From Brachionus manjavacas (lineage: Eukaryota > Rotifera > Eurotatoria > Ploima > Brachionidae), in the NCBI GenBank assembly GCA_019054805.1, contig JAHQIY010000005.1, positions 5,439,501-5,503,500 of the forward strand: a stretch of 64,000 nt of DNA. The letters run 5' to 3'. The translations under genes were made by a program, and so were the position numbers. Below are positions 33,521-44,396 of this stretch, piece after piece; positions within the stretch are counted from its first letter, which is position 1; each line of letters starts with the position of its first letter. The notes under the pieces are model-generated. The model was given only the letters and a program-made list of their open reading frames with translations, had not been told where the DNA came from and did not search any database.

Positions 33521-34540
33521 GTGATTTTTCTTAGTAACAAATTTTTCAAAGTTAAGGTCAACGGCAAATTTAGTAGTCTGTTTCCCATAACTTGCTTAGT
33601 TCCTCAAGGCTCTGTGCTAGGACCTCTCCTTTTTTTAGTTTTCATTGGTGACATCCCTTTAGCTAACGATAAGAACTCCAATTACTCAGCACTTTTTGCT
33701 GACGATCTTGGGGCTATATTTTTTTTCAAAAAAACAGGACGAATAACTCACGTAATTAATAGTTATTTAAGCAAGTTAATGTTATGGCTCTCAAGTTGGA
33801 GATTAAAAATGAACGTATCAAAGTGTATGTATACTATTTTTTCCGGTAGTGGACGAGGGGGTTTGAGTTTAAAGCTTCGCTTATTTGGCGAAGAAATATC
33901 ATATAACCCAAAACCAGTCTTTTTAGGTATAACTTTTGACGAATTTTTGTGTTTTATTGCACATTTCCTTAACCTAAGAACTAGAGCACTCAAGAGACTC
34001 AATATCATAAAGATTTTCTCTCACCGGTCATGGCATTTTAGCAAAAAAACACTTAATAACATTTACTCAGCCTTGATAGGATCACTTTTTGACTATTCCT
34101 TTTTTACTGTTGCTAGTGTTTCAATTACTAGTACCAAATCAGTCCAAACAGTTCAAAACAGAGCAATAAGATGTATATACAGACTCAAGTGGGATAGCCC
34201 AACTAAGGAATTTTTCATTGTGAGTAGAATACTATCAATAAAAGATAGGTTTTTACAAATGGGTTCACGTTATATCATCAAATGTTTTAAATATAAAAAT
34301 AAGTTTACCATGTTACTTGTTGAGGAATATTTTAGTGCGTGGTCAGCAATCACTGCTATAATGCATGTTACATCAACTCCTTTGGGAGCTTTCTATTCAG
34401 TTATTCGGATTGCGTATGCCTGCATAGTCCTAATTCGATTGTACCTTACTCTTGTTTTTTTTAATATACGCTCTTTCCAAAGGTTGAAAAATCTTTGGTT
34501 CCTGTGTAAAATCAAACGTAAAAATTTGATTTATCCTGAA
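33521..34540 (+). pseudogene. LINE reverse-transcriptase fragment inside the TRIM-like element
   Basis: About 340 open residues without an initiating ATG. Motifs: VPQGSVLGPLLFLVFIGDIP, ALFADDLGA (catalytic Asp pair), WRLKMNVSKCMYTIFSG, PVFLGITFDEF and LNIIKIFSHRSWHFSKKTL. It is truncated at the N-terminus just before the VPQG region and lacks an endonuclease. It belongs to the same LINE family as fragments A and B in the 28-30 kb cassette. The 3' region holds GCTGAAGGAGCGAGCTG and a poly(A) run ending at 34754. Confidence 0.8.
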
Positions 34541-34754
34541 TAATTTATAACTAGTTTGACTCTTTTTTCTTTTTTTTTTTTTTTTTCTCGTTTATTGTAA
34601 AACAATAATATTATTTAATTGTTATTTATTTTATCTTTTTTAGGCTGAAGGAGCGAGCTGAAAGAGGTAACACTCAATTAGTGAGCTCGAAGCCATTTTA
34701 AATTTTTTATTAAATTTAAATAAATAACTCTTTAAAAAAAAAAAAAAAAAAAAA

Positions 34755-34903
34755 GATATAGCGACATCTTTGTCGATATCACTGGAAAGTTGATTAACTT
34801 AACCATGAGCGTTTAAGTTAACAAGGAGCATAAATAGCTGCTCCAATACGTCTTACGAGAAGATCGGATAGACGAGCCCAAGGGTACTAATGTAAACATT
34901 ACA
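34755..34903 (+). repeat. 3' LTR-like terminal repeat
   Basis: Second copy of the 149-bp repeat, abutting the LINE poly(A) on its left and the interrupted CR1-type LINE on its right. Two differences from the 5' copy indicate a fairly recent insertion. Confidence 0.8.
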
Positions 34904-35786
34904 GTCTTTCCTCTCTATTTGTAAACGTTCGCTTTAGCATTCCAAGTACTCTACTCGCTTTCGCACATGCACTTTTCACTTGGCTAGTCCACTTTAAATC
35001 TGATGAAACCGTTACTCCAAGATCCTTTTCACACTCTGTGGTCGCTAGCAAAACATTCCTGTTGCGTTTTTGTGTATTATTTATGCCTTTCACTTAGTCT
35101 GTCGAAATGCATTACTTTACATTTGTTAGCACATAGTCCCATGCGCCAAACCTCTATCCATTGACATCCAGATCATTCTGTAACATAACTCTCTCATAAA
35201 CATTATTAACTATGCCGAGTAATTTCGAGTCATCTGCATACAATTCCATTATATTTGAAACGCAGTCAGGTAGGTCATTTATGTACTGAACAAATAGCAG
35301 GGGTCCAAGTAAAGACCCTTGTGGAACTCTACTCAGTACCTCTGACCGTCTAGAAACTCGATCACCAAGTACAACTCGCTGAGTTCTCATACTCAAAAAG
35401 TCTTCGAACCACCTTATTATTTTCTCACCTTACCCATAACCACGCAGTTTATGAAGGAGTAGTTGATGCGGTAGAGCATCAAAAGCCTTTGAGAAGTTTA
35501 ATAGTATTTCATCTAAATTGTTACCTTTAGCCGACTCAGTCGTGATCGTATAAAGCGTTTCAAGTAGGTTCGTGACACATCCTTTCTTTGGAACAAATCC
35601 ATGTTGACTTCCAATTATTAGATTATTCTCTTGAAGGTAAAACATTAGCCGGTCCCTGACTTCCAGAACTTTATCTTTCCTGTCTCTAATGATTTTTCGT
35701 AAATTATCATCAATGGTATTGGCATCGTTTTTGCGCAGTTTTTCAGTATCGGATGTACTTGGTTTTACCCATCGATTTGTTGCCAT
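34904..35786 (-). pseudogene. LINE reverse-transcriptase core (CR1-type)
   Basis: Three open pieces in different frames (35430-35786, 35154-35396 and about 34904-35093) together cover the RT palm and thumb. Catalytic Asp pair in ELYADDSKLL; VPQGSLLGPLLFVQYINDLP is the conserved strand before it. The pieces are separated by stops and shifts. The C-terminal continuation lies across the nested insertion at 32641-33188. Confidence 0.8.
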
Positions 35787-36526
35787 CTAATTGTCTCCGT
35801 TCAATCAGATCCTCGTTAAGCTCCCGCATGACATTCTCAATATCGAAAGTAGAGGAAGTACGTAAAGAAAAAGAGGAATAGTATCATTGGTTTCTTTATT
35901 AAAGACGGAATGAAACTGGTCACCTAATAGCTCAGCAAGCAGTTTTTTGTCACTCGTCACTTCACCATCTTTTGTTCATAACATTCTTATTTCTACCACT
36001 ACTCCCATTTTGCTTCTTACATATCCATAAATTAGTTTCGGATCACTTTTTGCTTTTTTAGACTCTCATAATCCGATTTTACTTTTATTAATTTCTGTTT
36101 TAACTCTCTACATGCTTTTCCATAATCACATTTACTTATTTCAAATGACATTTTTTTACATGCTTTCATCTTATACCAAGCTCGATGCTTAAGTTTAATC
36201 ACTCTATTCACCTCGTAGTTCATTCATTTTTCGCTCTTTCGCAAATTCTTTCTTTTCTCTGGTACGTGTTTTTCTAAAGTCGCAGATACTCATTCATAAA
36301 ACTTGCATAACATTCATTTACATTCCGTAAAACAAATTCTTTTTTTCAGTCCACTGACCCCATACCAGTTGATTTGGTCACAATTAGCTTTTCTTACATT
36401 TTTTTCTCATTTTATTCGTACATCTTGTAATAATGTCTTAAATTGCAAATTTCCACTCATGAGCTTTCTCCGCTTCACCTAGTGGTGGCAAGGCCCTCAC
36501 TTACCGAACTTTTTCAGGCTCACTTG

Positions 36527-37123
36527 TTAACAGTAGATCAAGTAAACTTGAATCTCTGTTTTTTTTTCATATATAAATGCTGGAAAATCCACACACTGAA
36601 TCAAATAGGATTCATCTAAGCCTTCCAAGAACCGCATCTCATTTTCTCCTTTTGTATTTCCTCTATCACATGTCCAGCTGATTTCTGGAAAATAGAAATC
36701 TCCACAGACTATCACCGCTTCATATCTTTTATTCTCTATCATTTTCCTTGCCTCCTTTAATGAATCATTCACACACACAGTGACAAAATCATTACTTTTA
36801 GGTGGTCTGTACATGCATATCACCAACAAACTTTCTGCACCACTTCTCACTCCACACCATATCTGTTCAACCTCGTCTGCACAAAGAATTTTACAGGTCA
36901 CTTCCATCGAACAGAGATCTTCTCTCACATATATACAAACTCCACCGCCACGTCCCGTTCTGTCTCTTCGGTATAAAGTATATCCAGATATTCCCAGTAT
37001 CGAGCACTCGGAATACCAAGTCTCAGATACAGACACAATATGTGGCTTATCCAACCTATCCAACCGGACAGCAAGCTCCGTTAGTTTGTTGTTGAGTGAA
37101 GTGGCATTTGTAAAAAAATACAT
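36527..37123 (-). pseudogene. LINE endonuclease domain
   Basis: 198 open residues of an apurinic-like (EEP) endonuclease with the usual CR1/L2 landmarks: TNATSLNNKLTEL, SVSETWYSE, YRRDRTGRGGGVCIYV, MYRPPKSN and VCGDFYFPEISW. The conserved Asn of the GDFN motif is Tyr here, which should harm catalysis. The frame is lost after EKKTEIQVYLIYC, before the expected C-terminal SDH motif. Part of the LINE at 32595-37240. Confidence 0.8.
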
Positions 37124-37240
37124 ATGAGATAAGGTTCACTCAAGCTTATCCTTTTCTTATCTAAACTGCAGTTCAATAAAGGCGACCCAAAAATTTCATT
37201 GTGGTGGCGAAAAAGATCCACCACTCCCCCTTACTTTTCT

Positions 37241-38021
37241 ATTATTATTAATTACATCATTATCAATTAAATTGAATTAATTAAAATTTTTTATCTTAAA
37301 AATAGATTTTAATAAAATTTAAAAAAATAATTTTTTATCTATAATATCTTAATAAAAATTTATTTAAAATATTTTTTTTAATTATTTTAATTTTAATTTT
37401 GAAAAGCATTGTAGTAATCCAAAATTATTAAATTTACTTTATTTCTTTGAAAAAAATTTTGCTTAGAAAAAAATAATTATTTTAAATTAGAACCGATAAT
37501 AATTATTCAAATTCTCTTATTTTCGTCTTGTAAAATTTTAACATTCACGCATCATTTGTATTTACTCATATTATCTGAAGCAAAAAGGACACCAAAAATT
37601 ATCTATTCATTTTCAAATGGGGCTTTTAATAGAGAAGTTTTTTTTGTGTGTTCAAAATCGAAAAATTTATCTTCGATATTCTTCACAAAGTTTGATTATA
37701 AAACAATTTTTTTGATAAGTTTTTCATATGATTCATAACTAAGTTTAGCATCTTGAATTTTTTGATAAAATTATATTTAAAAATAAAAGAAATTCTGACT
37801 TAAAGTCTAATTTTTTTTGCTTTATTTTAAAAGCTGAACACATTCACATATTTGGTAAAATATCCATAAATTTCAGCATGAATTTACAATTTTTCATTCA
37901 CACAACTATCTTATAAAATTAATAATTACTTGTTTTTTGCTTCATTTCTCATCATTTTATTGATCGAATTTGATATATTTTTTTATTTTAATTAAGAAGC
38001 TTCGAAAACTTTTTTTTTAAA
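37241..38021. other. Upstream region of EIF3J
   Basis: AT-rich, with short meaningless open frames only. An acceptor-like TTTTAATTAAG near 37998 lies 24 bases before the EIF3J ATG. Confidence 0.4.
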
Positions 38022-38889
38022 ATGTCTGATTGGGGTAAGAAACTATTAAACAAGAAATTTAAATTCAATTTTCATTTGAATTTCTTAAAGTAAAAGACGA
38101 CTGGGATGAGGATGAAGATGCAGTCTCAAAAGCAGTGATAAAAGACAGTTGGGAAGATGACAACATAAAAGAAAGTTGGGAGGACGAAGAGGATTTAAAA
38201 GAAAACTGGGAAGAAGATAAACGTAAATTTTCTATTAAATCAAAAATTAAAATCAACTTTAGAATTCTAACTAGCCAAGCCGTCAAAACCAGCACCCAAA
38301 GAGTCAAAAAAAGAAACCAAAGCTCCTGCTGTTGCCAAAGAAATTAAGGAAATGACGGAAGAAGAGAAAAAAGAAGCTCAGTTAAAATCGGACTATCAGC
38401 ACACTCAAGAATTGTTTGGTTTAAGCAAATCCTTAGACGAAATGTCCCTAAAAACTAAAGAGGAATATCAAGACTTTATAGCTAGGCTTTATGCTCGAGT
38501 CAATGTCTATAGTGTAATGAGTCATAAACTAAAATTTTATTTAAAAAAAAATAATTTTTTTTCTTAGGGTTCTTCGCTTTATGTTGAATTTTTAGAAGAG
38601 CTTTTCAAGACATTGTGCAAAGGATGTAAGAAAAAATTAAGCAAAAATTTTAATTTTTTTTAATTTCTAATTTTCAGTGAATTCGGATTCCTGTAAAAAA
38701 TTGGCAAATCAAATGCGAATTTTATACGAGCAAAAGTCCAACGAAGAAAAACAAGCTAAATCCAAAGATCAAAAACCCAAAGGAAAAGCCAAAGCTAGAA
38801 TCAAAATGGAATTCGATCGAGTTAAGGCTGATTTTGATACATTTGTTAGGGACGATATTTTGGACGATGGAGATGATGATTTTATGTAA
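38022..38889 (+). CDS. EIF3J: Eukaryotic translation initiation factor 3 subunit J
   Basis: Five exons (38022-38034, 38091-38222, 38275-38513, 38568-38625, 38678-38889) with introns of 52-56 bp give 217 residues. The N-terminus MSDWVKDDWDEDEDA and repeated acidic SWEDD/ENWEED units match the acidic, Trp-containing N-terminus of eIF3j. The middle has MTEEEKKEAQLKSDYQHTQE and LFGLSKSLDEM, and the C-terminus ends DGDDDFM, as in the human protein (EDFM). eIF3j is a loosely bound eIF3 subunit acting in the 40S decoding centre during initiation and recycling. The human protein is 258 residues, so this one is somewhat compact. A 13-nt first exon is notable. SACM1L starts 190 bp downstream. Confidence 0.93.
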
Positions 38890-38954
38890 AACGAAACAAT
38901 TCAAACCTAATACCTTCGTTTTTTGTTATTTTATCAGATTTTTCTATTTTCCTA

Positions 38955-38960
38955 AATAAA
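38955..38960 (+). terminator. Poly(A) signal AATAAA, EIF3J
   Basis: Within AAATAAATAAATAAAG, 65 bases after the stop codon and 120 bases before the SACM1L ATG. Confidence 0.6.
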
Positions 38961-39079
38961 TAAATAAAGACGGAGGAAAAAAATTATTTTTTTAAATTTA
39001 ACGCGACGTAAAAATTGCGTTTAAAGACTACAAGGATACTTACTATCTAGTCTTTTTTTTAATTTAGATAATACTAAAT

Positions 39080-42000
39080 ATGACATCAACCTACTCAGAT
39101 TTTTTGGTGTAAATTTTTTAAAAAAATTTTTTTTTCAAATAATTCTTATTATATTTTAGTCATTTAACCGATGAATTTTTATACATACAGTCTCATCCGA
39201 CTAATGAAGTGATTTCCATTGACCGATTAAGCAACGAAGTTAGCTTAAAAGGTACATCATGGTTCATTTAATTTAGCAATTTTAAAATCTAAAATTCACA
39301 AGATCAAAATTCAATTCCTACAAATGCTATTCAAAAACCTATCGATGGAATAGTTGGGTCTATCAAACTAGTGTCAGGTTGGTAATCTATTGATTTTATT
39401 TGGAAAAAATCTAAAATCTATAAACAGAAGGCTATTATCTAATTTTAATCACTGGAAAATCAAAAGTTGGAGTTTTGTATGAACATGATATTTGGAAATG
39501 CGAAAAATTCGAGATGCTTCCTTATCATCGTAATGAAAATCACATGAATGAACTTGAGGTATTTTAAGAAATTTATTTTATTGATTAGCCTCCAAGTTAG
39601 AATCAATAATAATTATTTCTAAGTCCAAAATCATAGTATAGATCCCTCTTTATAATTTAGAGATTTAATGATAAATTTAAAATACCCAAATTGAAATCAC
39701 ATGTTTTGGTTAAAATAAAAAACCACAAAGGGCTTAAAGGTTTTAAATTATATTTGTTACCGTAAATTTGTAAATTTACTGGCTTACTAGTAAATATATA
39801 AAATTACTAGTTAAAAAATATGTTTGATTAATTTACTAAAGTCAAGTAACTTACTGAATAAATCAGTAACAATTTTTATTGATTTTTTATTTATTTTTAC
39901 AATTCTCTTTAACACCATGATATCTTGAATTTCACTAAATACCATTTTTTTACTTGAATATCTATTTGTCACCAATACCCATACAATTACTTCTGACCAT
40001 TCCTTGACCATGTCCAATTGAAATTTCTCGGAATGCTTGTCAAGCACTAATTTTCTTTTCAAGTCTAACTTCATATTCAATGCTACAATCTTTTACTAAA
40101 TCAAAACTATTTCGTGCAAACATGGTATCTAATACACCTTCTTCACATGGCAATTCATATAGTGATTTTTCATAATCTATATCTACAACTCTACAAATTA
40201 GGTTTGGGCCCTCATTTTAACCTCGATCAAATTAATAAAAACAATTTACCTATAATCATTTCAACTGCTATGTTTAGATGATTTTTTTATAAGCTTGCAA
40301 CAAATATCACGACATTTATGTCCAACTTGATTGTGAATTCTAAATATGGTTTCAAATATTTGCTCACAAGGCACTACGAAATTGATTTTCTCGTGTTTCA
40401 CGTTATTTTTTTGCTTCTCCCAATCTATGAATTTCATATTTATTTATTAAGTAGTCCTTTTCTGAGTTCTCCCTTTAGTTATTTTGACCGCTTCCTCTAT
40501 CGATCATTTTATTATATTCATCGATACACGTTACGTTTTTTGTTTTTTTTCTCTTTTTTTTCTGGATTTTGTAATTCATCTTCTAGTACTTTAGCCTCGA
40601 GTTGAGAATATATTTTTTTGTCCCTTTCTCACTATTTTATTTATTTCCTGAAACAATTTAAGAATTTTACTTAGTAATTTATTTTAGTATCATACTATTA
40701 GAAACAAAAAATTGCAAAATTAGTTAAACCAGTAAATACTAAATTTTCGACTATTAGAGTTAAAAATTATTTTTTTTTTCATAATTTTTACATTTTTCCT
40801 AAAAGCCCAGTAATTTTATAAATTTCCGGATTATACAAATTAACTTTTACATATTTATATAGTTCCTAATAAATATTTTGATGATATTTGCGTCATTTTC
40901 TTTTGAGTCTTAAAATTGATTTTGGTCATTTATCAGAATTTATTCGTAAACTATTACTCAAAGTCGATTTCAAATCATGTTTCTATCAAATTTAATTTCT
41001 GAAATCCATTTTTGGAGAAGAAAATCCAAGTTATAAGTTTTGGTTAGTTTCTGATCGATGCAAAAATTAATGATAATAATAATAAAAACTACGGCAAGCA
41101 AGCTTGCGGAGGCGGTCTACTAGAAGGTCGCTCATGGTAGCACAGTGCGTTATACAAGGAAAATTACATAAATAGAAGAACTAAAAAGTTTTTAGAGTCA
41201 ATAGACATTATTTATTTATTTTTAACTCAGCACCGTCTACCAAATTCGTTTTATTAAAAATAATTATTATTTATTAAGAATCAAATGGTCAGAAATTTTA
41301 TAATATATCATAATATTGCACAAAATTTTTAAGTTTTAAGGTAAATAAACAGATTAGTGCCTTTATATATTGAAAAGACTGGTTAAATTTTCATTAATAT
41401 AATTTATTAATTATAATTAAAACAAAAATTAAAAAAAAAATCATTAAAACACAAAATTTCAAACTGTTTAAGATCAAAGAATAAAAAGGCAATCTAAAAA
41501 AAAAGTTTAATTTATTAATTTGTAAAAGTTTTCATATACCAAATTAAATTTATTAAAAACTTTAATTGACTTAAAAAAAACTTTGTCTTTGTTTTTGGTA
41601 CATTTAAATTATTATTATTTCTTAGATTGTATTTAAGGTTTCTTATTTTATTTTATTTTAAGCTTTTTTTTTAATAAACTAAGACCATTGTCCAGTTCAA
41701 ATATTTTACAACTTAAGTTTAAGAGTCTAGATAAAATTTTTTGTTGGAACCCAAATAATCTTTTTTTCTCAAAAAAGTTATTTATATCGTTATGATCAAG
41801 ATTTGCAAACTCAAATTTAAACAGTTTAAATAAAACAGAATAAAATAAATTAAAGAATTTTTGAGTTGTTGATTTTGGAAAATATATTAAACGTATAGTC
41901 GAAGGGTGAAGATGTTATAAAAAATTTCATTTTTACAGAAGTTGAGAGATAGAATAGATTTTTAATTGAAAAAATTGACAATATCCTTATCATTAATATT

Positions 42001-44396
42001 TCTTTTATTCAACTATTAAATATTAAAAAAATGAAAGTTCCTAAATTTCAATTTAAATCAGTAATAAAAATTAAGCCACAAAAATTTCAATTGAATTTAT
42101 TGCATTATCACTTTAAAGATAAAATTTATTTTAGAGATTTAAAAAAGTAATTTTAGTTACAAAAACAATTTCCAGCCATAATTTTTTTCCTAACATAAAA
42201 GACTCAATTTCTTCTTTTATTTCTGCTTGCTTTTGCTAGTTGCAATACTTTTTCTAATATTCAAAATTTAGTCTTTTCTGATAAATTTCGATTTTAAATT
42301 TTTATTGAATAAATTTTTCGTGACTTGTTTCTGTTTTAAATTAAAAAAAAAATTATTTACTAAAATAATTTTATTAAAGAAAAAAATCAATTCATCATAC
42401 AAAAACATGGTTGAAAATTTTTTATTAACTCAAAATTTCTATTTTTCATACACGTATGATTTGACTATGAGCCTACAAAAGCTACAAGAGACATCTCCGG
42501 AATTTTTAGCTTTGCCTCTATTTGAACGAGTATTTTTTTTAAAATTTTTTATTGAAATAATTCTAATCATCTTAAAAATAAAAGGCTGATAAACGATATA
42601 TGTGGAATTATCATCTCATTAGAACACTGAATCCTTCCAAAGAAATCAGCAATTTTTTAATTCCAATCATCCTTGGCTGTAATTATCACAACCAAAAAAT
42701 TCTTATCTAATTTCTTATTCAAGTTGTTAGTTTAAATCGGGTAGAAATAGCTGGAAAGTCTTTTGAATTCGGCCTTATATCTAGACGAAGCAGTAGCAAT
42801 GCAGGTACTAGATTTAATGTTAGAGGTGTTGATGAAGAGGGCAATGTGGCCAATTTCGTTGAAACCGAACAAATCTTAAATTATCAAGACATAAAATGTT
42901 CTTATGTCCAAGTAAATAAATATTTTTTGAAATTTATTTTTTTAAATTGAATTCCACTGAAAGGTCCGTGGGTCTATACCTTTATTTTGGTCGCAAAAGC
43001 CAAATTTAAAATACAAGCCTCCAATCTTAGTCAATGAATCAGCTAATCAAGTATTTGACCAATTTAATAAGGAATTTTTTTTATTTATTTTAAATAAACA
43101 AATTGTAGTTAGAAGCATGCAAAAAACACTTTTCCAATTTGATGTTTACTTATAATCAGCAAGTTTGCATCAATTTGGTCAATCAGCACGGATCAGAGGG
43201 AAGATTGGAAAAATTCTATTCAGAAATGTTAAAAATGTTAAGTGAACCAATGATTAGGTAAATTATCAATTTTGGTTTTTACCAAAAATTTTAAAAAAAA
43301 TTTCGTAGGTATGAGTATTTTGATTTTCACAAGCAATGTGGAAATAATCAATGGGATCGTTTGTCAATTTTGATCAATCGCCTTGCAAATGACCAAGATT
43401 CGCTTGGATATTTTTGCATTAACAAAAATGGCTCAGTGTTTAGCACTCAACGTGGTGTTTTTAGGACAAATTGCATCGACTGTTTGGATAGAACCAATGT
43501 TGTACAAGGTCTTTTGGCTAAAAGGATGCTTCACATTCAACTAATTGTAAATAGATCGACAAAAATAACTAATTATTTTTAACTTTTATTGTTAAAATAG
43601 AAATTGAATCTTCTTAGTGAGACTGAGGCTATTGATTATCATGACAACTTTAATAATCTATTTAGAAATGGTGATATTTTTTATTAAAGTGAATTTTTTT
43701 GAGCTTTTTAAAAATAAGTTTGGGCTGACAATGGAGATATTTTGAGCATTCAATATGCAGGCACAGGAGCTCTTAAATCTGATTTTACCCGGTAAGAATT
43801 TATTTTTTTAAAATAATTTAGATAATTTTTTTGAAAGTACTGGAAAACGAACCACCTACGGAATGATGAGAGATGGTGTCAATTCATTACAAAGATATTT
43901 TTTAAACAATTTCAATGACGGATTCAGACAAGTATATTTATAGAGGATTTTATTTTTGCTTAATTGGTTTTTTTTCAAGGATTCAATCGATTTAGTTCTT
44001 GGAAATTATCAAGTAGCCCCTAATGAGTGCATTGAGTTGGAAAAATGTCCGATTGCTAACGAAAATAAAAAATACTTAATTGTAAATTAATTTTTTTGTC
44101 TTCAAATCATGTAATCAATCATAATTTTTTTTATAGCTGCCGATTGTCAGTCTTGGAACATTTTCCATGTTCATTATTAGCTTACTTATTCCTGCAGGTA
44201 ATTTTAAACTTAAATATTCTCAATTTATTTCCCATTTAAATTAAATTTTCATTTAGAAACATTCCAAGAGCAATTTTCATATGTTTTATTCTGGGGACTG
44301 GCAACTTTGGTTACTCTGGGAGTTATGCTGTATCTTGGTCAAGAAATTGTTGACTCGCCAAAATTAGTTCAAAAAATTAAAAACAAAAAAGATTGA
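39080..44396 (+). CDS. SACM1L: Sac1 phosphoinositide phosphatase
   Basis: Sixteen exons: 39080-39108, 39160-39251, 39303-39377, 39428-39558, 42380-42529, 42585-42678, 42724-42911, 42964-43050, 43109-43257, 43309-43546, 43601-43670, 43719-43791, 43838-43931, 43980-44081, 44137-44197, 44257-44396. They sum to 590 residues (human 587). This ER/Golgi enzyme dephosphorylates PI4P and other monophosphoinositides. The SAC domain carries the catalytic CX5R site in [15 protein letters not shown]. Further landmarks are [59 protein letters not shown] and FNDGFRQDSIDL. Two C-terminal membrane segments ([20 protein letters not shown] and [19 protein letters not shown]) are followed by KNKKD, the KxKxD COPI-retrieval tail also found in human SAC1 (KEKID). 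Introns are 45-60 bp except the fourth (2.8 kb). Confidence 0.95.
39930..40620 (-). mobile_element. KRBA2/Ginger-like integrase relic in SACM1L intron 4
   Basis: The minus strand in order shows [20 protein letters not shown], then [34 protein letters not shown] (resembling the H2C2 zinc-finger region of KRBA2-type integrases, FDIIHETHLAIGHGGRD). After a gap comes [29 protein letters not shown] and [16 protein letters not shown], resembling the C-terminal end with its GGQGFVKCNC motif. The catalytic core between them is missing and stops are frequent. Opposite strand to the host gene. Confidence 0.55.
41070..41165 (-). repeat. Dispersed repeat with (TAA)n end, copy 2
   Basis: TAATAATAATAA, then AAGCTTGCGGAGGCGGTCTA and CTAGAAGGTCGCTCATGGTA, matching the copy at 14971-15090. 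Lies in SACM1L intron 4. Confidence 0.55.

Larger units (their letters stand above)
33199..34903 (+). mobile_element. TRIM-like miniature LTR retroelement carrying a LINE fragment
   Basis: 149-bp direct terminal repeats (33201-33349 and 34755-34903) differ at two positions. They start T/A-GATATAG and end TTACA. Directly after the left repeat is TGGCGACGAGGAAGGGAT, which fits the primer-binding site for a tRNA-Ser 3' end with one mismatch. The 3' repeat is preceded by a purine tract, here a run of about 20 A residues. The element is flanked by GTCTTT (or ACAGTCTTT) on both sides, once present in the interrupted LINE, so this is a target-site duplication of 6-9 bp. There is no gag, protease or integrase. 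The interior instead holds about 165 bp of GC-balanced leader and a 5'-truncated LINE copy with its poly(A). Confidence 0.75.
32595..37240 (-). mobile_element. Decayed CR1-type LINE, interrupted by a nested retroelement
   Basis: A minus-strand non-LTR retrotransposon with recognisable endonuclease and reverse-transcriptase parts. Domains in order: 5' region near 37240-37130; endonuclease (36527-37123); linker; RT palm with FSKAFDALPHQLLLHKL, VPQGSLLGPLLF and ELYADDSKLL; thumb with CEKDLGVTVSSDLKWTSQV; C-terminal region with RRVRGDLIKMYKLVNGIEKV. It ends near 32640 in a (TAATAA)-like tail. Numerous frameshifts and stops make it dead. The coding sequence is split between TFTNREERL and WVRLNISMMRPHLDY by the 1.7-kb insertion at 33199-34903. 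Removing that insertion rejoins the coding frame, which proves the order of events. Confidence 0.88.

Noticed and set aside
33201-34903. Reading the 149-bp repeats as one very long target-site duplication
   Set aside because: The 149-bp sequence interrupts CR1 coding sequence that is continuous without it, and a separate 6-9 bp duplication lies outside both repeats. They belong to the insertion.
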